Source: Cruorifilaria tuberocauda
Lineage: Eukaryota; Nematoda; Chromadorea; Rhabditida; Onchocercidae
Length of the DNA: 64,000 nucleotides
Direction: 5' to 3'
NCBI GenBank assembly: GCA_013365365.1
Contig: JABVXU010000245.1
Coordinates: 16,405-80,404 of the forward strand
In this document: positions 24,598-37,342 of the stretch, piece by piece
Position numbering within the stretch: position 1 is the stretch's first letter
Layout: each line of letters begins with the position of its first letter
Translations under genes and position numbers: made by a program
Notes under the pieces: model-generated
Databases searched by the model: none
Seen by the model: only the letters and a program-made list of their open reading frames with translations
What the model was told of the DNA's origin: nothing

Positions 24598-27274
24598 TGT
24601 TGGTAGACTCCCTCCATCAACCAGCGATTATCAACAAGTCATGGAAGCAAATCATAAGTGTAGTGTGTACATGCGAATCCATAGCCTGATGTTGCTTTTT
24701 CTTCTTTAATTTTATTTTTGTTGTTTTATGAAGTCTCAGAAGACATTTGCTCAGTGATCTTCCACCGTGATAATGAGTTAAGTTTTGTCCAGAGTTGGAG
24801 GCATCAATTCTTGCTACACTCTTTTCATAGTTTTTGTGTAAATAGTTGAATATATTAACATCTGTTTGGTCAAAAGTGCAAACCCAAAAGTTTCATGAAC
24901 CTTTAACACATTCTTAGTTGTTTTTATATTCCAATTATTCTCGTATTTTAAGTTTAACTGGGATCCTTTGTGTTAATTAGCGCCTCACTTGATTCGTATT
25001 TCACTATCCACTTTTTAACTTTCTTGTTAGCATAAGTTCCCAGTCTAAAGTAATTCTTCAGAAGGAGCATACACTTTATTATTCGTTTTATATATTTGGA
25101 AGCAAAATGTGATACTTTTGGCTTATAACAAATTTCTCTAGGTTCTTTTTAGTTCTTTGTTTTATTTTTTACTGGTTAGCACTTTTTCCCCATTTGTTAT
25201 TGTAGATGTGGGGCACCATTGTATGCCTTATGTTTTTTGTCACGTGGTAATTCGTAATTTTTGCAACACGTGTTATCCGTATACTATATCCACCCCAGAT
25301 GCAGGGTTTAAGGATGTAAGGATTTCAAACATTATATCCAAATACGCATACATTTGATATTCTGTTAGGGAATTTGTGGACCGTATTTTTCGCATCTGTT
25401 TTAGGTCTGTTTTTAATGATATTTCGTGTAAATTTTTAATTTCTTGATCTTTTTTGCATGAATTCTACATTTTTTAATTAATGGTTTTCAGTGGTGTGTT
25501 GATGTCTCTTACCATTCATCGTGGTCTAGCAAACAATTCTAGAATATTTGTAATATAATTCTTTTGATGTCGTGCTATCAACGACAACTAGGATATCTCC
25601 TATGCAATCCTAGTATATTTGGACGAATGTAGTTTCCAGGATGGTTGTTGTGTATTTCCTTAAACGTATCTTGTTCACTACAAGGGTATCTGAATTTCTT
25701 TAGTACAATCCTAGTCTTCTTGTGCAAAGGCAATCCAGGATGTCTCTATGATTCTAAAATATGACTTAGTTTTAATTAAACAGTTTGCATTCATTTCCCA
25801 GATCATCTTAGAAAATTTGCATTGTCCAGTCTTTTACGCCTTTTTTTATTAGTGTGTAGCTAGCATTTTATGTAATTGTCTGGCTACTGTCGTGGAGAAT
25901 ATGTTAGCCATAGTGTACTCCAGTGAACATATGTAGTTAAACCTCGCTACTTTATGAGCTAACTTTCTTAGATACTAATGGTTCAATGGATTTAAGTGGT
26001 TGGAATGGATGGGATTTGAGTGTTTTTTTGTTATCATTTGGAATTGAGAGTGGTATCAGCATTTATTGATTCATTTACTCATCAGTAATAATAGCTTTGT
26101 TACTTTGATGGTCTTTAATTTACTTGCACATTATTGTCCCATCTGTTCATTATTCATCGCCTCCTATTTTGGTTTTGGGTTGTATTATGAATTTTGTTTC
26201 GTAATTTGCTTTGTTATTGAGAATGTCACAAACCGTTTCAGTTTCTCGTTCGAGACATCTGGAAAGTTAAAATCGAAGTGAGGAATCCAGTAAAAATTTT
26301 GAGGTTCCAAGGATAATTTAGTAAAGTCCTTTAAGTTTAACCCAAACCTTGATAGCTATAATTGCTGTGACGGCATTATTATATATTACGATGACTGGTA
26401 GAGTTGTTAGTGTTTATTCGCCCGGTCAGACATTTTAAATGCGGATGTAGTTTGTTTTTTGTTAATGCGGATATAATTCTGTTTGCTTTCTTCTGAACCG
26501 TTATGCGCTGTGATCCAATTTTCTCTATGTATTTATTGTTCTCGTACTATCCATTCTATTTATTTATTCGTATCTGTTTTCAGTACTTTTTTGCACATCG
26601 TTCTTATTCTCTCATGTGTAACGTGAAAAAAGTGAGACCAAGGAAAGGAAGTTGTATGATTTGCTCGATATTATGATGTTAAATGTACGAAATGCATGAT
26701 GTAGTTCTGGAAGTATTATCATTTATCATCATTATTATTGTTATTTATTTATTATTAATATTATTACTATTATTCTAATGTAATTTTTATTGTGTTTTTT
26801 GCTCTTTTCTCTCTAATGTTTTTACTAACACTTTCTGTCAAATACAAATTTTCGTTCAAGTTAGTTTGGTATGGAAATGGTAGTAGAACCTTCCGGAGTA
26901 TTTAGTTGTATATTTCTGTAAAAGTATTCCTACGCATATTTTATTGTAAAAGAGTGCTTCATTATTTTATTTTAGACATTTTCATCTTAATACTCCATCG
27001 ATTATTGATTCCTCATAAATATTCTTAATTGTGCATTTAGTTCTATATATATTGGTTTTTGTTTCCCTATGCTTATTTTATTCAAAAATATGACAGAAAG
27101 GTGGTGTTATCTTGGCGTGTTCAGGAAAATGCTGTATTGGTGGGGAGAATATTGGCGATTGGGAAGGAGACGTAGTAGGTCGCGCCGATTTTGTGAATGC
27201 TTTGTGGGTTGTTTGTGTCAATCATGAGTAAAAACTGAGCTATATTTTGCTTATTTACTTGATTCAGGAAAGAA
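24598..27274. other. long T-rich intergenic/3' UTR region between G3BP and CTF18
   Basis: The strand bias is towards T on the plus strand, as in nematode 3' UTRs and intergenic DNA. No exon with recognisable protein similarity is present. A low-complexity ATT/TTA run lies at 26724-26776. The CTF18 ATG at 27275 follows a GATTCAG acceptor by eight bases. Confidence 0.5.
26724..26776. repeat. ATT/TTA low-complexity microsatellite
   Basis: Interrupted trinucleotide runs of ATT and TTA, with four- and five-base variants such as TTATTTATTTATTATTAAT. It lies in the gap between G3BP and CTF18 and is not coding. Confidence 0.8.
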
Positions 27275-30200
27275 ATGATAGGTCCGGATATTTACAATGA
27301 GATTGAGCCGAATTTCGCAGACAATGTCTTTAATAATGGGTTAGTTTTGTTTTTTTTCTTTGATGGTTATATGATATGGTAGTTCCCTGTTTATTGTTGC
27401 AGAACTTTGTTAATTATGTTTAAGGTTTTTTTTTTTTTGCAGAGTTGTAAATGTACGAAATAATGAAGCAGTAGATAATCCGAATGGTGTCGTAAGGAGG
27501 CCACCAAAAAGGGTATTACTGCCTCCTGGTTGTGATTCATTAGGTATGTAATTGATCGCTCTCTTGCTTGCATTCGGACATGTATGTTATGCCGATATAA
27601 GCACCATAATCACTTATAGCCTGTAAATAAAGTCAAAGACTTGAATGTTGCCGTTCTGGCCCTTCTGCAGATGTATTCTCTATATGCAATCATGTTATTA
27701 ACTGAAATAGCAGAATGGTTGATCAGACTGTTTTGAGAGTGGTATTTATTCTAGGAAGACTAGAAATTTTTCTACTAAATATCTCTAGGTTTTTAAAATA
27801 AATTTTGTTGAGGACTTAGAGTATTTGCAGATTGGTTTATGCGAGTACAATGCGATAATTATGAAAAAGAATGCAATATGAGACGAGAAATGCTTAGCGA
27901 TGAAATGGTTGAACGCGTTACACGGCGCATTTCATCGGTGAGTTGGTAAAGTTTCAGGATTTATATCTTTGAGATGATAGTACGTGTGTTGGTCGGTTTC
28001 TATTAATGTTTTCAAAATATATTATCTGGTCATATATAAGCTATCTTCAGTTGTTTATAGGCTCGGAAAAAGCGTCGACTAAGAGATATAAAAACGGAAG
28101 AGAACGATATTAAACAAAATGTATCAGTAGAACCGAAAAAATGCGAGGTGTTGCTATACCCACCGAGCGGTGGTGTGCCGTGGATGGGTTTTACAGATCC
28201 TACATTTCAGAAAAGGTTTAAATAATTAATAAAGTTTGTCAGAAGTAGAGATTTTTGAATGTATTCTCTATAGCTTTTCAAAACCGATTGAACATTAGAA
28301 ATCTCAGATCAAGATTCAGGATTCTTACATTTAGAGTGGTTTTATGTTATGATGGCTCTATTTGCAGATTCTACATATTGTTAAGGAACGCTGAGGAACC
28401 GGTTGATAAGCATGGCAGTGATAAACTGCAAAGTGATGCTTTGAAATTTGGTTTCACCGAAAAAGTATTAAATTCTGGGTATGATTTTGAGGTTCCCGAT
28501 GTTGTTCCTGAAGGTCTGGAAGAAGAATCTGCAATTGTTCATGATAAATTATGGGTTGAGAAATATGCGCCTTATAATTATGCTGATCTCATTAGCGACG
28601 AGGTACTTATATATTTTTTTGATATGGTTTCTGTTCACATTAAGATCTTGCAAAAGTTCTAGCGGACTTTATTGATACATATTTTAATGAATTTTTTGTG
28701 AACGAATCATTTTCAGACTGTGAATCGTTTGTTGCTGAATTGGCTAAAATTGTGGGATGAGTGTGTCTTCAATAGAGCCGTTCCGGATGTTGTCATGAGA
28801 GGTGTTTCAAATCAACAACTCGCTTTGAATAATGAAAAACCAAGACGCCCATCGCATAAAGTATCTGTCTGTTTTTTTTACCGAAAACACCAAATATTAA
28901 TTTTTCATCCAAATTGGAACACTCGAAAGGGAATATATTTAGGTAGTGCTCCTAGCTGGGCCTGCTGGTACTGGTAAAACTACATTAGCAACTCTGGTAG
29001 CGCAACATGTTGGATATCAAGTAGTTAGTTTGAATGCAAGGTAAATTGACTCAATTTTGATAACATCATTGTTAGGTGGTTCTTCTCTTTCTCTACTGAA
29101 TTAGCATTTTCCGGAAAATTGTGTAATTCTTAATTTGGTTGTTGAATTTTCAAAATAGATCGATGCAGTTTTATTTTGGCATTTTCATTTTTCGCTACAC
29201 AATGGCATGTATTGTAACGAAAAGAGTTAACGATGAAATGAATACTGCATTTGTACTATATTTTCGGTATTTTTCACCGTCATTTCAGTGATGAGCGAAA
29301 TATCGTGGATTTCGAAAAATGCTTTGAGGACACTTTACGAACCACAAGAACTCTGGATGCTGTAAAGACAAGATTTTCTTTTAAAGGATTCTTTTTTATT
29401 TTTAATCTTTGGTATATTTTTATATTCGGTCATTTTCGAAAGTAATTTTTTTTTTGCAGAATTCCAAACCAAATTGTCTTATTCTGGATGAAATAGATGG
29501 CGCACCAGTGCAGTCTATTCATTATTTGTGTAAAGCTGTAACTGCAACTGGAAGACATTCACTTCGACGACCAGTAATATGTATCTGCAACAATCTGTTA
29601 GTGCATATTTTCCAAACAAAATAAAAAATGAACTTTGATATTTCTATAATACTTTCCCATTTGAATTGTTGAAATTTTCATTACAGGTATAATTCTTCTC
29701 TGCGCGAATTGCGATCAATTGGTCTAATATTGCAATTGCCAAGAACTGATGAAAAACGTTTAATCAAAAGACTCCATGAGGCACTCATTTCTCATTCTAG
29801 TTTACTGAACAGATTTAATTATATTGATGAACAACGTTTTTTTCTATGAAGGAGATGCACATTTTCTTGTAGTCTCATGATGACACATCTAATATCTTTT
29901 AATCCTATTAGTCCCTTGCTTTTATAGCTATATTAAACTGTTTTCATCGGTGAAATATTCTATTAAGTGTAATGTGTGAAACGTCGGGTTCATTTTACGT
30001 TCGACTGTGTCAATAAATTTTCCGATACTTGAATTTTCTTATATTTGCGACGGTAAATCGGGTTTAAGGTTTCTCATCATTACATCATTAGCGATGCTTT
30101 GAAAAATCTTCAAGAATGCAATTTATAAAAACCGAATAAGAAGTTTATAAAAATGGTTTTTAGCTGAAACTTATTATTAATTCTTGAACAAATGCATTAA

Positions 30201-32516
30201 CATTATTGATATGTTTAACAAAACCATTTTTCTTTTTAGATATCAACATTAGAGAATCTAAGAGTTGAATCAAACGCATTATCGGAAATTATTAATGCAT
30301 GCTCACGGGATCTTCGCTCCGCAATCAACAGCTTACAATTTATCGCGTCTAAAATTCGCGTTACAATCGATCAAAAAGCTGTTATTGAGGTAAATTCTCT
30401 TCTGTTTTGCTGTTTTAATAATACATGTGTATTCTAGATTAAAGCAAGATTAATAGTATATCATTTAATGTTTGCGACTCTTTTCGTCTATAATGTACTT
30501 TAGTGGCAATTATTTTCGTTCAAATGAAAGCTTTGTAGTTTTGCAAATGTGAGAAACAGTTGGGCGACAAGTCATTGTTCGATTCGTGGGCTTCAATTTT
30601 TGAAATATCTCGACATTTGGATGCAAATTGTCATATACAAGATCTTACTTCACGTGCTAAGCAGATTTCACTTATTTCGGAATTACATGGAAGCGAAAGC
30701 GAGCGCTTTTATATGGGACTTTTCACCAATTATTTGAATAGCAGAAATGCGACTGTACTAACTAATGTAAGCTATTTCATGAACTTTTCCGTTTACAAAG
30801 CTAGTATTTCCTAACTTAGACATTCGTCATATTGCGTATTGATAACGGCCTAATAGTCAAGTCTTAACTCGGTAATTTAGGCGACTTTTAACAAATTAAG
30901 AATGTTGCCGATGATTATTAGTGAAGGTCAAGATTTCAAAATAGGACGTCGTTGTTGGCATGATCAATATTCGGTACACTGATCGAAAGTGTAACCGTAT
31001 GCTCTTATAAACGGCATTTTCTTACTCCCATAACTGAAGAACAAAATTAATAGTATTTGTGAGTTTAAAGGCGGCCCTATGAATAGATCTTGTTGCAGGT
31101 TTTCTACTTGTTTGTGGATTAGTTTTGGAGCATTTCGGCCTTATTATATAAAATAAGTATCTTAATTTTAATTTTTTACGTTGGCATCATATTTTTGTGT
31201 GAAATTCTCCGAATGATAACTTTGATGTCACATTTGGTCAATTTTTTCCCCACTCAATAATAATTAATCCAAGTTTCTTTGCTTAGGTTTCTATGGCGAT
31301 TCGTGAACTATGTTATTATGACCGAATAATTACATTCATGAATAGTGCGCAGGAGTATAATATGCTGAAATATTTGTCCGCTCCATGTATCAGTATACAT
31401 ATGCTTCTGTGCTGCGAAGGTCGAACACAGCTCAGCTTCCCAACAGAACATTACGTAATTCTTTTTGCTGACAATTTCGTTTGTTATTTTAGCCTTTGTA
31501 ACTGTGGCATACGAAAGGATTTAGATTTGTTATTTTCTATGTTTAAGTATATTTCAGATTGCAATGCAGCATCATGAGCAGTCTGTTGAAATAGTGGAAA
31601 GCGTTCGGGCTGGGGCAATGCAGAAAAATCTTTCTCTGTCAACAGTTACACTTGAAATTTTGCCATATCTGATTCATATTGTGCAGCCGAATTTTAAACC
31701 GGTTGAAATTTTTTCACCTTCCAGATTTTTCAAAATTTTTGCCAAAAAAACCTTTTTTAGGTGGTTGATGTTTACGGTGTCTGTCAAACTTGCTGATAAT
31801 TTACTCGTTCGTATGGCCTAGATAACTTCCTGCTGGCAACCTATATATTATAAAATATCTTGTTTGTTCCAGATGAATATCCAGCTGTATAGTATTCGGG
31901 AACTTAATCTTTTGCATTGGATTGTTAGCGTCATGCGTACATATTCTCTCACATTCACCTCTGTTATGCAGAACGGATCCGTCATTTTTGTTTTTAAACC
32001 GTAAGTCGCACTGAAAATGCACTGTCTGAGCCAAATGGTATCTTTTTTTGTTTCAGTGCAATCGATCAGGTGGTTATGTTTACCGGTGGTAATGCATGTC
32101 GCGATAATCGATCCTGGAATACATTGTCCAATGCTGCACGACAGCTGATAGCACATGAGGTTGAATTTTACTTGATTGTTTCGATGAATATTTTGCTAAT
32201 TTGATTGCTATGTGTAAGTACGTAGGTGGTGATGATCAAGCAGTGTCGGAGTAATTACATCTTCTGCGGTTTGCAATCACTACGCTATGTTTAAAGTCAT
32301 TATATGTTTGATCGTTTCATTACTGTTTTCACTGTTTAGATTGAGCTGGAGAAGTTACGAAATGTCGGCTCTTTGGCCGATGGAATCGTTGGGAATACGA
32401 AGGAAAAGTCGAATAAGCCTAGAAAATTTGGAGCAGGAGTTACATTTTGTTACAACTCGGGATCATCAAGTGCCATAAGACGACAAATTATGATAAAGGA
32501 TTTATTCTCTTCCTAA
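27275..32516 (+). CDS. CHTF18: chromosome transmission fidelity factor 18 (CHTF18/CTF18), RFC-like AAA+ ATPase
   Basis: Exons: 27275-27339, 27443-27543, 27831-27937, 28061-28215, 28368-28602, 28717-28860, 28943-29040, 29289-29361, 29460-29596, 29687-29780, 30240-30389, 30539-30766, 31287-31454, 31558-31701, 31873-32000, 32057-32159 and 32340-32516, about 768 aa. Key landmarks are LWVEKYAPYNYADLISDE before the AAA+ module, Walker A GPAGTGKTT (about residue 275), Walker B LILDEIDG (about 333), RPVICICNN, and the helical region RDLRSAINSLQF. The C-terminus (QLYSIRELN, SAIRRQIMIKDLF) matches CTF18, where the tail binds DCC1/CTF8. The complex is an alternative PCNA loader acting in sister-chromatid cohesion and the replication checkpoint. 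The intron after 29780 starts GC rather than GT, but phase and alignment length support it. The start lies just after an acceptor. Confidence 0.93.
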
Positions 32517-32531
32517 AAGTGATCTTATATT

Positions 32532-32641
32532 TTTGCTTTACTTTTTTTGCATTCCAAATATGTTTGCTTTACTTTTTTTTGCATTCCAAATACGTTTGTT
32601 TTACATTCCATATATATTTGATTTACTTGTTTTGCATTTTA
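32532..32641. repeat. degenerate 22-32 nt tandem repeat in CTF18 3' UTR
   Basis: About four successive units of the form TTTG(C/T/A)TTTAC, then T-run, GCATTCCAAATA(T/C)G, begin at 32532, 32563, 32595 and near 32617. The first two are almost identical; the last two are shortened. They lie directly after the CTF18 stop and before its AATAAA, so they are probably transcribed. Confidence 0.75.
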
Positions 32642-32695
32642 TTATGTTACTGCTTTTTACTTTTTACTGATTTTCATGTTCTTATTTTTTTGACG

Positions 32696-32701
32696 AATAA
32701 A
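32696..32701 (+). promoter_or_regulatory. probable polyadenylation signal of CTF18
   Basis: The hexamer AATAAA stands 180 bases after the CTF18 stop codon, a normal distance for a nematode 3' UTR. The cleavage site itself cannot be read from the sequence. Confidence 0.55.
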
Positions 32702-33936
32702 AGGTTTAATTTTTTGTGTTTTGGCTACTTCCACCTACTTATCGAAGAAATAAGGGAGATGGTGAGAGTAACAATAGAAACTTTTGTGACGGATTCATTT
32801 TGAAGGGAAGTAGAACGTGCATGTTTCGAATTAAAGGTCTTCGGAACCAAGGTTCAGTGCTAACGGTTGTGCGTAGTACGGGGCATGATGGGGTGTGTAA
32901 ACAGCAAAATAGAAATTAGATAACAGCGTTCGGTGATGTGCGTCACCTCGCAGACAGCAACAAGTGCCTTCAATAATAGCCTAAAGAGGGAACAGATTAT
33001 ATCACTGGTTTTATGGAGATGAAGGGTAAAGTAGTGAATGTATGAGGCAGGAGCACTGACTTCATCTCGGCTTGTACGTCCCAGTGATACTGCTTATCGT
33101 GTTGAAGCCGTAAAAAATTTTAATGTTGAATTTCGAAATTAAAGTTGGTGATAGGATTCTCGAACTCAGGAATGAAAATCCACGTTTCATTCAAGATTAT
33201 CTCGATTCCATTAAACAGAGGGAAGGATAGGATATTGCTATATGCAGAAAATTGGCAAGTGACCAAAAATGACTGGTCAATATTGAGGATGCTTGAGTGT
33301 CTGTGATATATTAAGTAGTGTTGAATTTCGGAAGAATTTTCTGGGAATTTATTTAGATGAAATACACTGTTTCAAAAAAATTTGCCAAACTAGGAAACAA
33401 CATAAAACATGAAATGTTAAGATACGACCATTCATGATCCTCTTTCCAGATCATTCCTTCCCATCTTTTTCTTGCTTTGATTGTAAGAGCATTTTAGCTG
33501 CTACAAAAATTGAAATGTAATGGCGGGAAAGTTGAGAATGTTGAAGAATAAAATTTGACAATGATTTTTAAATTTAATAACTCTTCTTTGTTAAGGCTTA
33601 GGATAATTCATGCTGGCTTTTTGCTCTTTGCATTCTACTACTTTGTTTTTAATACAATTTCCTTTTAAATTTAATTAATTAGAGGACGAATATGGTATAG
33701 TGGTAAGTAATCATTACGGTTGTTTTCAATTCTGTAGCTTCCATTATCAAAAATAAAATGATTCAAATGTTACTCATAGTCACATGAGCTTATCATTTAT
33801 AGCCTACTGTTTCAGGTATAATTTTCTATTAGGAGTTTCAAAAGATAAATGAAGTATTTTCAGTATGAATTTTGAGAAATCGAAGATAAATTTTTAACTT
33901 CTATCTTAATTCTTATGTATCACCTCATTTTCAGGA

Positions 33937-36407
33937 ATGTTTCCATTGGATTCGGAGGAAATTTGTGATACAAATACCGCTGATTCTATTTCACATCAGA
34001 TCGAACAACGTTGCTTAGCATTTTTGAAATCACTAATGGATATCGGTAAAAAGTCAAAAGAGCACATTTTACTGTGCAGTCCACGGTTTTTTTTAATTTC
34101 TTTGGGTTTGGCGCGATATCTTTATTATTCCGACTACAGGATTCAAAAATTATCACTTAAGGAGAATAATAGTATTTGAAGTAGCTGGAATTGTAGTTCA
34201 TATTGAATTGATTGCTTTAATCTCAAAAAATTTCTTTAGTGATGTTGACTGTAAAGAATATGAGTTGAAATTAACTCCTAAAAATTCGCGGTGGGTTGCT
34301 CAAATGATGCGAACAATTTCAATGATACATCAGTTGAGAATTTTGAAGATTTGTAAAACGAAACGGTAATCTTTTGTTGAATATTTTCCCAATGATATCA
34401 AGTTCAAAATATCTCAAATTGTTTTTGATATTGTTCAATATTTCTATGGTAACCAATAGAAATGTTGATCGGTGCCAGTATATTGTATTTTGAAATTCGA
34501 AGTGAAAGTTATAATAGCCAAGTTTCATATCGAAATTAAAATATAAAACTCCATAAAATTTTTAATGCAAAGTCTCTTGTATTTCCAGCGATCTTTTTTA
34601 CGAACAAAAAAATTTGTTTGGTGAGCAACGAAATTTGAATAACTCTGTTAACCGAGTCTGTTATTGGCTTGGGATGGATCCGACTTCTGGATATTTGGTG
34701 AAAGATAGCTCATATCCATCATTTGCCGGATTTTTATTACTAGATAATTTAGATTTAAATTAATCATAATTTAGATCTACGATTTCCGATTAGTTTTTTT
34801 TGAAAAAAATATTTTTAATAAATAGTGAAACCTGTTTAATCTTTTTTCTGGAAATCACTCCGGCGAAGCATCAAAAATTAGCAGAGAATAAACTAGAATG
34901 TTGTAACAGTTGACTCCATTCAGATAAGATGGTCAAATGTTGAATGTATTCAATGATTTCAATGGTTTTTGAATTTCAGAAGTCGTCTGGTCATGGACTC
35001 GTAATCGGTCAGTTAAAAATTTCTGGCAGTACTGGAATAGTGGATTGTTCAGTCAAAGCTACAATTATTGAAGACTTTTCCTGTGCAAGCTTTTTTACCA
35101 TCGCAGAATGTATATTAGTGGTCGAAAAGGATGCCACATTTCAAAAACTCATTGACGAAGGATTTCTGAAACTTTTTCCCAATGTACTTCTTGTAACGGT
35201 TAGTTGATAATGTCAAGAGTAAATATATATTCTATTCATTCTATATTACTTTCATTTTATCGTTTAGGGTAGAGGTTATCCAGATGTTGCAACGCGAATT
35301 ATGTTAAAGAGACTGCGCAACCTTCCATTATTCGGCTTGTTGGATTGTGATCCACATGGTATGTATATCATGGGCATCGTTTGATTCACTCGAAGCTTTA
35401 ATAATCATTATTGAAATTTCTTTGCTTTACTTTCCTTTTGTAGGTATTGAAATAGCAATGACATATAAATATGGTAACTGTCAAGAAGCGTTTAATATTG
35501 AAAATCGGGAATTACCTCATTTTGAGTGGATTGGATTGTCACGCTTTAAATTACCGAAGTAAATACCCGAAGTTTGTTTGAGAAAAAAGAAACGTTAACT
35601 TCGTGCGTACTTTTTTCATTCATTTTCATGTATAGCATTTCTAAAGAGATACTGTAAGAAAATAAGATGAATTTCACTAAAAACGATTATGAATAATGCA
35701 TTTTTCTCTTACAAAGTGTAATCGAGAAAGAAAGTGACAAAAACATACTTTTAGGTTATCAACTTATACAGTTATCTAATATTTTCTAGTATTCTGCTTA
35801 ATGACGGTTGTTTTCAGGTTTGTTGTTTCGGCTGCACAATTTCTCCCTCTTCAGAAACGTGAATTAGCAAAACTGGAAAGGTTATGTCAAAGAGCCGCTT
35901 CTTTGGGAAACAAAGCACTTCTGGAAGAAGTCTGTTATTTTACTATACATTAAAAAGGATTTCCGGGTTTTAGACGACTGGTGTGCGTTTTCATTAGCGT
36001 AATATAATTTAAGTCGGTAATCTTGAAAAACGCATTTCATATCTTAATGTTTCGTAATACACGTTTCAAGAAATCGAAAATTTTTTGATCTCAACTCTTA
36101 TCTACTTTTTATTCTTAGCTCTGGTTAAGGAGGAAATTAACATAAAGAAATGAGCTTTGAATTAGTTAATGAAATAAACTTACTTTTTTAATAGATAAGT
36201 TATATGAAAGCTGTTGTGACGTGTCTGAATTCACTACTTACGTCATAACATATGAATTTGCCATAATTATTTTTATAGTTAGTAAGCATGCGCCAGTGTG
36301 GCAACAAATTAGAACTAGAAGCAATAAGCGCCATCGCAACCGGATCCATGTGTCAATATTTGCTTCAAACTAAATTGTCCAAATATGCTATTGTTGGTGA
36401 AGATTAG
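33937..36407 (+). CDS. spo-11: meiotic recombination nuclease SPO11 (topoisomerase VI A-like)
   Basis: Exons: 33937-34045, 34140-34365, 34589-34697, 34980-35198, 35268-35358, 35444-35558, 35818-35929 and 36279-36407, about 369 aa. The winged-helix part contains RDLFYEQKNLFG. Its Tyr (about residue 116, codon 34599-34601) is at the position of the DNA-cleaving tyrosine; the preceding Tyr of the usual YY pair is Phe. The Toprim part contains VVEKDATFQKL (metal-binding Glu about 197), then TGRGYPD and the DCDPHGIEI motif with Asp 247 and 249. The last exon (LELEAISAIATGSMCQYLLQTKL) matches the SPO11 C-terminal helices. SPO11 dimers make the double-strand breaks that start meiotic recombination. 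All catalytic residues I can check are present. If the donor at 35930 is skipped, translation ends at 35953. The ATG lies two bases after an acceptor, a likely trans-splice site. Confidence 0.92.
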
Positions 36408-36557
36408 CCCGAAATCGACGTAATTAGAGGGTTTTGTAACTTTCATTTCAAATCACAAAATGCTGATGAAATATAAACAAAGCAAAATATTTTAAGAGTG
36501 AAATAAGAATGCATGTTTTACTCTCAGTAAGGATAGACAAATTATAATTTATTTATC

Positions 36558-36563
36558 AATAAA
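36558..36563 (+). promoter_or_regulatory. probable polyadenylation signal of SPO11
   Basis: AATAAA lies about 150 bases after the SPO11 stop at 36407 in a T-rich context. A second candidate occurs near 36645. Confidence 0.5.
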
Positions 36564-37276
36564 TATCCTTTTTTTGGAACATTTAATATTCATATCTTTG
36601 TAAATAAATTGTCGGTATATTTGTTTGTTTTTTTTGTTGTTGAATAAAGCAACATGCTATCCTCCTCAAACACTTATCACGTGGTTGGAGATTTTAAACG
36701 TTATAGCACATATTCCAAAGCAATGGAAAAGTTTCCTTTTACTCAAATTAGTAAATTTACTTAAATTAGAAGTAAATAGTTGACTGAAGAAAAAACTGCT
36801 ACAAAAATAAAATTTGCATTAGAACTAAATTACTGCGCAATTATGATCTCTTGAATTTATGATCCTGACGTTTGTTCCATTCTATACAATTAGTAACTGT
36901 AGATATTAATTATCATTTACATACATCAATTACTGATTATCGAGATTATTTAAGACAGCTTAAAGTAACTAATCAAGTTAAGAATAGTAAACATGAAGTT
37001 TATTTCACTAATTCTTTTGTTCAATCATATTTATCATCATAAATCGTGATAAGAATATATAGTACCGTATAATATAAGCTATATTTGATATTACTTGTAT
37101 ATTTTGTTTAGTCATCTTTTTTTGCTATTGCACATTTCACACTTCAATCTATCATCATTCTATTTCAACATTCAAATAATTATATTACCTATGCTATAAG
37201 CTTGAAAATAGATTTTCATCTAGCAAATAAAACAAACATATAGAATGAATATCTCGAAAAATGTCGCCAGCTTATT

Positions 37277-37342
37277 GTGTTCGTGTATGTGTGTATGTGT
37301 ATGTGTATGTATGTTTGTCTGTGTGTGGGAGTGTGTATATAT
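37277..37342. repeat. GT/TATG microsatellite
   Basis: Interrupted GT and TATGTG repeats (GTGTATGTGTGTATGTGTATG and similar). On the opposite strand this makes a spurious open frame rich in His, Thr and Ile repeats. No gene is implied. Confidence 0.85.

Larger units (their letters stand above)
32517..33936. other. intergenic region between CTF18 and SPO11
   Basis: This contains the CTF18 3' UTR with its short tandem repeats, an AATAAA at 32696-32701, and then about 1.2 kb without recognisable exons. A strong TTTTCAG acceptor ends at 33934, two bases before the SPO11 ATG. Confidence 0.55.
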
